From positions 3,230,775-3,294,774 of the forward strand of contig CM075104.1 in NCBI GenBank assembly GCA_037576195.1: a stretch of 64,000 nt of DNA. The letters run 5' to 3'. The notes beneath the pieces were generated by a model. That model did no database searches. It had not been told where the DNA came from and worked only from the letters and a program-made list of their open reading frames with translations. Each line of letters begins with the position of its first letter. Position 1 is the first letter of the stretch. The DNA comes from Phytoseiulus persimilis (Eukaryota > Arthropoda > Arachnida > Mesostigmata > Phytoseiidae). Positions 34,817 to 45,226 of this stretch are shown one piece after another. A program made the position numbers and the translations under genes.

Positions 34817-35020
34817 TGGAAAATCCCGACGGAGCAAGGAGTGGCGCTCCTGCGTCTGTCGGAATTGCGGGCAGAGTTCTACCCCAGCAGTGTTCCGATG
34901 ACGGCCATACACCATGACAGTTGTCTCACTGAGATCGCCGATTCAGCTGACGAGCCCGATCTGACCACCGCAATCGGTCCGTTGTGGAAGAACTTGCAGA
35001 ATCGACTTCCACATGCATAG
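34817..35020 (+). CDS. Probable terminal exon of an unknown gene
   Basis: A strong acceptor (gtgctcctcccacag) precedes 67 codons and a TAG at 35018. The frame starts WKIPTEQGVALLRLSELRAE, continues through an acidic stretch (TEIADSADEPDLTTAIG) and ends LWKNLQNRLPHA. The frame is open further upstream to about 34727, so the exon may be longer. A minus-strand frame of 310 residues covers the same bases but has no recognisable domain. Function unknown. Confidence 0.45.
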   Translation, partial: WKIPTEQGVALLRLSELRAEFYPSSVPMTAIHHDSCLTEIADSADEPDLTTAIGPLWKNLQNRLPHA

Positions 35021-38000
35021 TCATCCGCTAACACCTGGAGGCCGGATTCATTTTCGCACATTGAGAGACCACTTTTTTTGCTGAGACCCTTCGGAGGGGG
35101 ATGTGATCTGATCTCAACTTCCATGGGGGTCCACGGGAGGCAATATATTGAACCTCTGGTCTGGACCACTCGTTGAAAATCGCTAAGAGTCCAGAATTGA
35201 TATCCATCGAGACCCCTGTATTGCTCGCGGACGAGAGCAACACTGAATCGATCGGATAGACCGGAGCAACTTAGAGGGAAGAATCCCAAGATCGAGTACT
35301 CACCGCAGACGACTCCAGAACCAAGATTGCGATCGTCAGTAACCACCGTTACACTTTGTTGATGAAACCAGCGTCCCAGCAGCACAGCGCGGCTACCTCT
35401 ACCCTGAATACAAGCAGAGCGGCAGTGATCCGTTACGAGTTGACGTGAATGCCATCTTTGACCTCGAGTCCGGAGCGCATTCAAGCGGGCACAATGGTGA
35501 AGGAATGTGAGTTGAACCAGGAGCGGCTCTTTTTGCGGAGTTTTTCTGTCATCGAACTCCCGGATCACCCTCGAATCGGGAATGCACTGTGTTCCATGAA
35601 GAATCGAGCATTTGCCTTCCACGAGCAGAACGTCCGTTTTTTTGTACCTATCTCCGTCGGATGACCTTGGAGTCGTCGAGTCGAGAGCGAAAAGCAGGCT
35701 GCCAGCCGTGGGAAAGAACGACAACCGGTTCTTGTGGGTGTTCATCAGACGGCCAAGTCCTGATGAAGAGTGAAATGAAGACGATTCTCCGCGCATGCAT
35801 GCAGATGACAATTATTCTCCCTAGAAGCGCCTTCGGCCGTTCTGAGCATGGTGTCAGGCGCGGGAGGATGGTCGATACGACTTCTGCGAGAAAGTTTCCT
35901 CAACGTGCAGTTTCAAGCCGATTCCCGACCTTTCATGACATCGAGAGTCGATCATGGTACAGAGCAACCTGACAACAACCCCGTGATACACACCGTCTTT
36001 CAGATATTTGCGAGCGAGGTAAGAGATTCCCCAGAACCGGGTTGTGGCTGGAGCATTCCGAGAACTCGGGCCCGAAGCGACCGGACTACCCCTAAGGGCG
36101 AAAGATATGGTTCCTTGGAGCGAACGACTGCGCCGGCGCATCGAGATGAATCGACGCTAACAGTGACACTTCAAAAACAGCCCGTGCCAGGGCTTCCATC
36201 GGGATCACGAGCGCTGACCCGACCTAGCCATCGGAGGCTCGGGTATTTTGTTAAGGAACTAGATGACAATCGTATTTTCGGGGACTCAGGAGCCTTCAGA
36301 GGCCTTCGCACCGCTCCTCTATGCTCGGAGTTCATGGAACCCGATCACAGATGCGACGCTTTTCACGTCAACGGGTCTCAAGTTCGGTGACGTTGGGACT
36401 CCCAATGTCAGCAGGCTCGTTTCCGTCCAGGTTCGCATGTCGCATATCAATCAAGAAGTCTAGAAGACCTGTGCAGGTGAAGAACGTTTCCGTTGTTTCC
36501 TTCCACGGCGGACTGGAAATGAGCACCTGAGTCGGGCAAGCGGGTTGAGAAATACGAAGGGTCGATTTGTGCAACGGGAGACCGAAATAAGGAATGATGA
36601 GCCTTTCGGTCATGCTGTCGGAGGGGAATGCCTTCCTCGGACAACATCCGAGTTTCTTTTACCAAGAGAGTGGGCGTACGATGCACTGCGGCCGAAGAGG
36701 TGTAGAGAAGTGATCTCTGACGCTAAGGCGCTTCGAGAGCGGGTCGCCCGGCTCGCTTGGTGCACGGCCCAATCGCGTGATCACTGACGTACCTACCCAG
36801 CCAAATATGCCGGCTTCTGCTGAACGTGTCCGTTTTGCTTGCGTTTTTCTGAGAATTGGATCATATACCTGAGGGTGTGAGAAGTGAGCAGAATTGTTTC
36901 CCTGTTCAGCGAGAATAAACATGAAAAACGAAGGTGTTTCGATGGTGCATCGATTTGAATTCTTCTCGGATCTGAGATAAGATACCGAGCCACTCGAGCG
37001 GCGGGTGCTTTAGTTCTGGCATTCGTAAAAGTCCCATGGAAATCTGTGAAATTTCACCGAAGATCGCTTATTTTGACGGACGAGGGAAACACGTCTGTCG
37101 TCATTTGCAGGGCAAGGCGTCGGTGCCAGGTTTCAGCTCATCGCATCTGACCCCAGCGGCACTTGGTTGCGGAGGTTTCCGGGAACTTATGGTAGTTCCC
37201 CCCTCCCCATCAAAATCGGAGGCCGTATCCATTTGTGCTGGCACTGTGCGAGAATTCCGATTTCGGCGGAGGTGAGTGAATTTCCTGCGAGCGCTGGAGA
37301 ACCGCTCAAACCTAATTTTTGGCGGTCGGAAATGAGTCCGGGAGCTCAAAATAGTCGGCCATGGGTCTGAAATATTTTTTAAGACCCCATTTTTGACCTT
37401 TGTGCGATGCTATCAGAAGCTGTTTACGTCGTTGTTTCCTCTCGCAGACTCGGACTCTGCGAGTGGATCACAAGGACGAATGTACTGGGAAACACTTGAA
37501 GGAGAACAAAGGATGGTCAGTGCGCGTCGGAATCGGCATCGCTCCGCGCTCGGTCGAACTCTCTCACTCTCAGGATCCTTCCACTCTTTGCATGATTTCG
37601 CGGATACAAGGTTGGGAAGTTCTCAGAAGACTCTCCAGTCCAACGGCATGCCGGCGTCGCGGCAAGACGGCAGCGAGGCTCGTCGTCGGCCGCTGTACTC
37701 TGGAAATTCGGCGCTCTTCGCCGCCAAGTAGTCACTTCGCGGTGTGGCGAGAGGCCAGTTGGGTGTGGTGTGTGTTGCGGATAGGCCTCACATACGGCGA
37801 AGGAGCAATCCTAGCGAGGCGCTGAATTTGCACACCAAAAACACGTGACAACGAGGTTTACCTTTCGACTGCTTGGAGACTCTACAACGAGCACTTCAAC
37901 GCACCGTCGAGCTAAATGGATGAGATATTGGACGACATTGTAGGCCTGTTCAGGGTACGTCCGGTTGCATTCCCTAGGGACGCCTGAGGTCCCGCAACTA

Positions 38001-38029
38001 CATCGGACCTGATACTTGTTCTACTGCAG
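35021..38029. other. No firmly supported gene
   Basis: Several open frames overlap on both strands. A short acceptor-bounded stretch near 37447-37514 (SDSASGSQGRMYWETLEGEQ) may be an exon but two frames are equally open. No domains were recognised. Confidence 0.3.
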
Positions 38030-41000
38030 ATGAGTCGTGATCACTGTTCAACGGGGGCTTTGCGAGCACCACGCCGCCAGGAAGACTCGAGTTGCAGATT
38101 CATCGACGCCCTCCGTCGGTTCGGGTCGCTCTTCTGCTGTCCCCCCACCAGGTTGTTTTTCACCCCGAGGCGTCGCTTGTTTCTTCGCTCCTTGCTCCGA
38201 GTCGACTCTACGCTTCCCGATCGGAATCATTGGATCATTTCCCTTGAAGAAACGCAATAATAAGGAAACTGGCTTTCCAACCACCGGCTCCGCCAACTTA
38301 TACCCTGGAGGAAGATTGCACCAGAAGTAGTGGACGTCGCTTCCAGATGATCACAACGGATTCCTTGTTGCCGGGTCGCGTCCTCTCGGGAGTGAGGGGA
38401 GGTGAAGTTTTCACGGTTCGAAAAGAAGGTATCAATCGTTTTCTATCCATGCTGTTGGCGATCAGGACTTCCTTTTTGAGGTCAACCTCTTCCTTTCATT
38501 CTCTGGGATGATTACAGATGGCTCACAAGTAGCTCTGTTCAGGCTCACTTTCGAGCCCGGTGGACGCACGCCGTACACCGTTTTCTTCAGCCACGGAAAC
38601 GCCACCGATCTCGGTCGCTGTCTTCCTTTCATAGAGTTTTGCGTTCGTGAGCTGTGTTGCGACTTCGTCGCGTACGACTACTCAGGATACGGGGCGAGCG
38701 CCGGAGCTCCCAGTGAAGGTACGTTGCCTATCCGTTCAATGTTGAAAGATACGGTGTTGTCCGATGGACCTCAATTGGTGGGGTCTCACTGATTACTTGC
38801 CGGCCTTCGGTCAACTAGATGGCCCGTCCCTTGCTTCGGAAGTCTGCTGATGACAGAAAGAGATTGCCTTCTACGTAGCGTCACAAGACCTTGAGGAAAG
38901 CGCACAGACTCTCGGTAGTTTGATATGGGAGAAGTGCGCGCCATGGTTGAGATTCGTATCCCAGTCATAGATGTGAGCAAACTCAATCTGGCAGTTTCTG
39001 GCGCTGGGGTTCTTTTCTCCCCCGTCTATCTCAAATCAGAGCCACCTCGGAATCACCTCCCCGATCTCCGGGAAGCGTGCTGAGATAGATTCCGGAATCA
39101 TCTCCTTCGGCTCCGAGAAGTGTGGTCACATCGACCTCGGAATCACCTTCATAGATCCCAAAAAGTTCGGTCAGATCGATGCCGGAAGCAGTCTTCGTCC
39201 ACAGCTGCGAACTGTTCCACAACATGCCGCCATCAATTGAGTGGAAATCTATCGAGGAAATTCGGACAGTTGGATTCGTATCCATGTATACGAGAGGGGA
39301 AACAGGGTGAGGAGGTGATAGGGGGATAAGAGGGGGTTGAGAAGTGTAGGATATCCAATAACCTCGAGGAGAGGCCAAGGGGTCTAGATGGCATTATAAC
39401 GGAGGTGAACACCTTATCGTTACGATTACCGTACCGGTGTAGAATGGAGGGGGTTATGGAAGTGGTAGATGGCGAGGGGGAGCAGAAGACGAGTAGGAGG
39501 GAGGGAACGAGTGGCCTATGTCCTTCCTCGTGAACCGCCTTTCAACATGCCGTCGGCTCTACGTCTATCCGATCAATTCTGGGGTAGTTTATTGAGGACA
39601 AACGAGCAAACAGTTCATGGATTCGTGTGGTTCTGGAACGGTGCAAATCCAAATCCCGCAGGACAATGGTTCTTAAACTATACCTGGAGGGACGATCGGA
39701 ATGACGCGGTTTTACCGCATTCTCTTTGCGCCGCTGTGTTACTCTAAGCGGCACGGACGTAACAGCGTTGGCCTGTTTCTGGCGCTCCCGTTTTGAGAGG
39801 CGCCAGAATTTGAATCTAGGCGGCGCTTCTCTTTCCAGAGAATAGACACATTACAATCGCTTTGAGGGGACCTTTGAATTCGTGATCATCGCCGCGTTCC
39901 AGCACCCAAGCTGCCCATCAAAACGCCGAACCGGAACTCTAGAACTTCTAGCTGCCACGGAGTTGAATGAGTGGACGCGTTGTCTGGGTATCCGAACGAG
40001 GAGGGATTATCGATGAACGTCTTGGAGAGCTTTCAGTCGGCTGTCCGGCCCATATAACAGGACGTAACAAATGTGCGTCTCGCTCGCTGATTTCCGTCGC
40101 GCTCTCTTCTAGACAATATGCTGCACGATGCAGAGACGGTATTAAAGTTCGCTGTTTCCGGGCTCGGCATACCCGTGGAGAGTATTGTTCTCTTTGGTGA
40201 GAGTATTGGATCCGTACCTTCCTTGCATCTTGCCACGAGGGAGAACGTGCGAGGACTCATCCTCCAGGGCGCATTGGCTTCGGCTGCGAAAATGCTCTTC
40301 CCATCCCTCGAGGCAAACATCTTCGGTCTCGATTTCTTAAGGAATATAGAGCGCATCCCCGCGGTGAGTTCTGATCCACGACGCTTGAACCTTATGAGTA
40401 TCTCCACAGAAGCCCTGAGTCGAGTCAGGCATGCTGCAACTCCTCTCTCAAGCACTCGGGCGCGTTCACATCTGCAAACAGATCTTCGGTGTGTCGAGAA
40501 GCCGAGAAAATAATCTCGAGGCTAATCTGTCCCCGCGAGACCTTTTAGAACCGGATTTCGAGCGCACCGAGTGTTCGAGTGCCGTTGCCAAGTATCGATC
40601 TGAGCTGTTGTTCTTTCAAGTTCATTCACCACGAATGGAGGTTCGCGCGCGTGTTCGCTTCACGCTGTGAGCTCACAGTTCGGTATCTCGGAGAGAAATT
40701 CCAGGAAGCACGATGTCGGTCGATTCTCGTGCTGAACACGTGCATCAAAATTCGAGGAGAAAGCCTAAATATTGGAAAGTATTGAGGCCTCGGAGGATAT
40801 TCGAGTGCCCCCCCCCCCTCCCAGAGTGATTCATCCCGCATCGGCGTTGCTGAAAGGGTCGACGGAAGGTTTCGATATCCTGAGTGATACGGTTATAGGG
40901 TCCCGATAACAAATCCCGCCGGTTGCTGGAGGAAATGGAAAGATCAGTAGCAATGGAGAGGCTCCGGATGGGATCGTCCGATGTTTCTCGACTCGGATGT

Positions 41001-41222
41001 TAACTCATTCCCGATTGCTCGGTTTCCCAGGTTCGCTGTCGTGTGCTGTTCATTCACGGTACGCGTGATGAGGTGGTTGATATCGAGCACGCGAAACAGC
41101 TCATCAGCCGATGTCCAACAGCTGTAGAGCCGCTGTGGGTTGCAGGAGCCGGTCACGGTGAGTGCCCCAAGGATCCGCACTGGACCGCGAGGGTGTCGCA
41201 CTTCATCGAAACGCTTCAGTGA
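38030..41222 (+). CDS. ABHD17-like protein depalmitoylase (alpha/beta hydrolase), complete, 314 aa
   Basis: Five exons join with consistent phase: 38030-38151, 38250-38428, 38518-38718, 40113-40363 and 41031-41222 (945 nt). The N-terminus carries the cysteine motif LFCCPP (residues 34-39), palmitoylated in ABHD17 proteins for membrane attachment, then KLAFQPPAPPTYTL, close to the vertebrate KLAFLPPEPTYTL. FSHGNATDLG is the oxyanion-hole region and YDYSGYGASAG the typical strand-turn. The nucleophile is Ser198 in GESIGS; Asp264 (HGTRDEVVD) and His293 (GAGHGE) complete the triad. Members remove palmitate from Ras and synaptic proteins. The ATG follows an AG acceptor, so a 5' UTR exon may precede it. 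Intron 3 (1.4 kb) contains a 45-bp minisatellite. Confidence 0.93.
39040..39195 (+). repeat. 45-bp minisatellite, locus C, inside an ABHD17-like intron
   Basis: Three to four diverged units in plus orientation with cores ACATCGACCTCGGAATCACC and AGATCGATGCCGGAA. Translation shows the same 15-residue period as the other loci (HIDLGITFIDPKKFG). The block is wholly within intron 3 of the ABHD17-like gene, so it is not translated as part of it. Confidence 0.8.
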
Positions 41223-41833
41223 CCAAGCAATGATCGGGGACATTTGCGTCGCGGTTGTAAAACACATATGTTGAAAGGGAAGCTTGTGGAAGAAAAATTC
41301 TCGTTAACCCCGTGTCGTTGATTCAAGTTTCAAATTCCAAAGCTCCCGGTGAAGATTATAACTCGACGAATGAGAAAGTCCACTGTTCTCGAAGTCATTC
41401 CATGAACGAAACGGATGGAATGAGCGACTCGTCAGCGCGCCCAATCAGACCTCGTTCCGGTGCATGAGGGTTCGGGAAGCTCTTCTCGTATGACCGAGTC
41501 AAGGTCGACAATCGCCAATACACTGCCCATGAAGCGGGCCGGGGACGGCGCTATGTGCAAGGACCGATGATACGCTCGAATTTCCTCAGAGTCATGATTT
41601 CTTCCATCAAGTCCGACCTGTTTCGCGATCGAGAGTCCTCGTCTTGCTTATCAAGAGTCGTTGGTGAGCCTTCCCTCGACGAGCGGCAATTCCTAGTATG
41701 ATGATGAATCCCGCTGTTACGGCGAGCAAAGGGTGGGAGCAGAAAAGGAGAATGAAATAGGGGCTGACAGCGCTTCATCTTCCGCATATGAAAAATGATT
41801 CTTGTAGCACAGAGCCTTCTCTGCCTCAGAACC
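41223..41833. other. No firmly supported gene; possible minus-strand exon
   Basis: A minus-strand frame at 41551-41787 has a charged end (SDLMEEIMTLRKFERIIGPC). An adjacent minus frame over about 41640-41760 encodes a hydrophobic, membrane-like stretch (LLAVTAGFIIILGIAARRG). Neither could be tied to splice sites. Confidence 0.3.
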
Positions 41834-42089
41834 CATGCGACCGTCCGTTGAACCCACTCTCGTGATCAAGGCTCTCACTGACAATCAGAAAGTGATTCGT
41901 GAATCTTCTTTCTCCCATACATCCCGCCGCTCCTTGAGCTCCAGTCGGCTGAGGGAACGACGGCGTCAGCATTCTGAACGAAGCGTTGCGCCCAGAGAAG
42001 ATGAATTCTATTCGGGTGACGAGAAGTCGTCCGTTGTCGCATGGGGTTTGGACCCGCGAGATCGAGTCTTGGTGCAGTGGAAGCTATAG
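41834..42089 (+). CDS. Probable terminal exon, Ser/Arg-rich, function unknown
   Basis: A clear acceptor (gccttctctgcctcag) is followed by an open frame ending in TAG at 42087. The product is basic and Ser-rich (SRRSLSSSRLRERRRQHSER) and then acidic (REDEFYSGDEKSS), ending LDPRDRVLVQWKL. Composition looks coding and disordered. The upstream exon and family are unknown. Confidence 0.45.
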
Positions 42090-42489
42090 AAACGGATGAC
42101 AATCAGCGTCTTGGAATCAGCATGGCTCGCTTGATAAGAGTTGGACAGAAGCACCCTGCCCGTGCTACCAGTTCCCGTAAACAACGGAAAGCCAACTGAA
42201 TGAACGCAATCATGGCGAGATGAATTCGAGTCGGAACGAACTCTGGCCTATTTTTATGGGAACGCACTACGTCGCCACAACCGAAGCACGCATCCCGGGG
42301 GATGATTCCGTAGGAATAACTGTGATGACTCTTTCCCGTTTCGGGCGTGTACCCAAAACTTTCATTCGATCTCGGGAATCCGGAAGAAGAACACGAACCG
42401 CGCAAAATTGTTCCGCACTCAAGCTGATAGAGTCAAGATATTTCTCAGGTAGCGTGTCGTTTAACGGGATTGTAAACCATAAAATCCCG
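42090..42489. other. No supported gene
   Basis: Short overlapping frames only. Confidence 0.35.
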
Positions 42490-42770
42490 CAGTGGTTCTC
42501 ATACTGTGGGGCCAAGCCCCAATGAGGGGCCTGGCGACTTATTCGGTGGGGCCCGTTTCGTGAGCACCCGCAGAGGAACATCCTGGATCTGCGGAAAATC
42601 CGCGCAAACGCGTTCCAAATGATGCGGTGGAATATGACGCTCAAGAAACCATGAAAAACGGCCCGAAGAAACCGACTCGAACTGACCGAGATGAAACGGT
42701 GCTCGGGCCCCAGCAAAGAAGTCGCCAGGCCCCTCGGTGGTGCCTGGCCCGATGGTTTGAAAACCACCTG
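42490..42770. mobile_element. hAT-like MITE, 281 bp
   Basis: Inverted arms of about 75 bases: the left begins CAGTGGTTCTCATACTGTGG and the right, read inward, begins CAGGTGGTTTTCAAACCATC. Both continue to GAGGGGCCTGGCGACTT, GGGGCCCG and GAGCACC. CAG(T)GGTTCTCAAACT is the known terminal motif of hAT elements. The 8-base flanks (AAATCCCG and TATTACTC) do not match, so the target duplication has decayed or the ends are slightly misplaced. No internal coding frame. Confidence 0.8.
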
Positions 42771-44323
42771 TATTACTCTTTATGCATTGTGATAGAGGAG
42801 AAAAGAGGACATCGATGTTTCCCGCGCTTTTCTTGCTGTCCCTAATGCGCTCAGTCGGCTCGAGCGTCGCAGCTCTGCGTGCCCGTGCTCAGAAGCTCGC
42901 AATCGCCGTTCCAGAAGTTCTCGAATTTCGGATCCCCACCTACCCCTTCTCCTTGTCCCGCTCTCTGTCCTTATATTGTCGAGTGGTTCCACAACCCACG
43001 GCTCGAGACGCTCTGGTCCAGTCAAGCTCATATTGAGCTCACCCTCTTCACAGAAAAGTTCTCCCCCGGTGTGAGTCAAGCGATTGGAAAATGGCAGAGA
43101 TTGGCATGATTCGGAGCTGTTGGGAATAAATTACGAATCATGTATCATCGTCCGCATGCGCATCGCCTCAACTCCACGAAGATGATTAGAACGGTATCCG
43201 CTTTACGGGGAAGAGAGACGATTGCTCTTGAGAGAAGGCAGCGAATAGAGTCCAACTGCTGTATCGAGCAAACTCCAGAACCCAGCAACTCTACATGTAG
43301 GATGGTTATTGATTCGAACATGGCCATCCCGAATCTGCATGTGAGGCTGACGCTCAAGTCGCCATCCGATGTCAATCCGGTGATCCGTCGTTGTCGGGGA
43401 GTTCCAGAGGAACAGTCATACGGTCTCAACAAACCCCTTAGGGTTTTTCGTCTGAACCAATTCAGATGGAGATGAGGTCTTGGATAACTGTGACACAGAT
43501 CTAACTGTTTATTGTTCATCGGAAAAGAAGATCTCACATTTTATACAAGAATCTCGAATCAATTCGCGACTCAATCCAAGCGCAGTCTGTATCGGAAACT
43601 GGATGCTCGGCTCGAAATCGCAGCCGTTTTCCCGGCGATTCCGGAGAAAATCTCCGACTCGGTCCTGGAACCAATGAGCTTTGAAGATCACGACGGAAAA
43701 AATGTATCCACGATATGAATGGGTAAGTGAAACTATGTTGTGAAGTAAGCTGTTGTACTTCCGACCGACATGCCGTTCCGGAGCTAGATTCGTTCCGTCG
43801 TCAACCATCAATGACTTTCATCGTCAAGCAAGGCTTTGTCGTGATTCTCCATGCGGTATCGTGATTACTCGTTTAAGCTGATTCAACGGATCTGAGTTCG
43901 CTTTCAGTCTCGATGTTTTTCGTCGGTATCGATTCCGAGGCGTCGCCGAGGCGATTTCAAATCATTGGATGTCTATAACGCTGGATGCGCGCACGTGAGG
44001 AACTCCGTGGTTCCAATCGTCGCTGACTTTCAGCAATTATTGCGTTTCCGATTTTTCACGCCAGACTCATCGAAGGAGCGAGCACCTAGAACGCGGCGAC
44101 CTCAAGAACTCAAGTGACCCTGTATCAAGATCGTCAGCCGATAACCGCAAGCGTCGTCTTTCAGTTTGGATATGCTCTGCTGACCTTCTCCCTTTCGCTT
44201 CGCTTCCATACATTTGCAACCTAAACAAGCTGACAAAGAGTTTTGGTCCAAACCAAATGGAAACCTGCTCTCCAGTCCGCGTCAGCCCGCGTGGGTGCTC
44301 CCCGATGTGAAGTACTCACGTCT
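42771..44323. other. No supported gene
   Basis: Open frames overlap on both strands between 42780 and 43540 without recognised domains. No downstream exon completing the thyroglobulin domain that ends at 44324 was found here. Confidence 0.3.
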
Positions 44324-45118
44324 CTATTCGTATGATCCATCGGATTTGCAGGCACGCGCCGGCTTCCCACTCCGTTCGCTGTTGTACTTGGCCAGGAAAC
44401 AGTCGCAAGTTCGAATCTTTTTGGAAGGAGACTTGATCACCTGACCCTCGGGATCGTAGCACAGACAGAAGCTGGAATGAAAGAGAACGTCGTTGCCTGA
44501 ATGTCGAGCTCCGCAACAATATTCGGCTGGCGTGGATCTGTTGTGAGAAACACAGGAAAAAGTCGAGAATGGCGACGGACTTCGACACCGATTGCTTGGA
44601 AAGCCGACCTGCCGCGGACACGTTACGCAGAAGCTATTCGGTAGCAAGTCAAAGTCATCTGCACTCTTTCCTCTCGAGAATGAATTGAATTGGTCAGAGA
44701 CGAAGCTGTCGTTCGGGCGGGACCGAGGGATCAGGTCACATGCGGTGACCGCGTTTTCCTACGGAGCTCCGCCAGGAATCCGTATCCAGAGCGTCAAGCG
44801 CGTAACGGTGGTGACTAGGAAGCCTATCAGGCGAAGATCGGACGGCTACCCGCACAGCTGGTTCACACGCAGTCGGTGTCAGTTGCGATTTTCTAAGAAC
44901 TCTCCGTTCCATCAGACTCACCGGCCCTTTGTGGACGGAGGGAAGCATTGGAGAGCGCTGTATGTTCCATCGGGATTGCATTCGACAACGAGTGCGACGT
45001 TCTCGATGTTGGTTTGGTTGGCTTTCGGATGCTGTTGGTTCTGGAGGGTGCTTTGTCGCTTGCGCTCGCATTCACTCAAGCCGGAAACACACACGGCGGC
45101 GACGCCGAAAACGAGAAC
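44324..45118 (-). CDS. Thyroglobulin type-1 domain protein, secreted, two exons, 5' partial
   Basis: Exon 45118-44922 follows a strong acceptor (tttttcccccgcag) and begins with a hydrophobic run (VLVFGVAAVCVSG) that looks like the end of a signal peptide. Then come SECERKRQ and CNPDGTYSALQCF, the first half of a thyroglobulin type-1 repeat. Exon 44471-44324 joins in phase (CG|C gives Arg) and supplies FCLCYDPEG, replacing the usual CWCVD. A second repeat starts at CDCFLAKYNSERSG and reaches ACKSDGSYE before a TAG at 44324. A GTGAGT donor lies 7 bases after the TAG, so the stop may interrupt what was a longer protein. Such domains can inhibit cysteine proteases, but no function is assigned here. 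The initiator exon is not identified; the frame is open to 45226. Confidence 0.75.
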
Positions 45119-45226
45119 CTGCGGGGGAAAAAATAGATATTTCCGAATCTGACAATCTCGAACGACTTCCGAGCCATGCGAGCCGACCGAGGCGAGAACC
45201 GCGCCGTATTCCATTAGGTGTTTCAT

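Noticed and set aside
34879-35811. 310-codon open frame on the minus strand
   Set aside because: It has no recognisable domain or splice context, and it overlaps the better-supported terminal exon at 34817-35020 on the opposite strand. Long antisense frames are common in this stop-poor sequence.
38048-38296. 82-codon minus-strand frame resembling a small basic protein
   Set aside because: It is antisense to exons 1 and 2 of the ABHD17-like gene, whose FCCPP and KLAFQPP motifs and splice phases explain this DNA.
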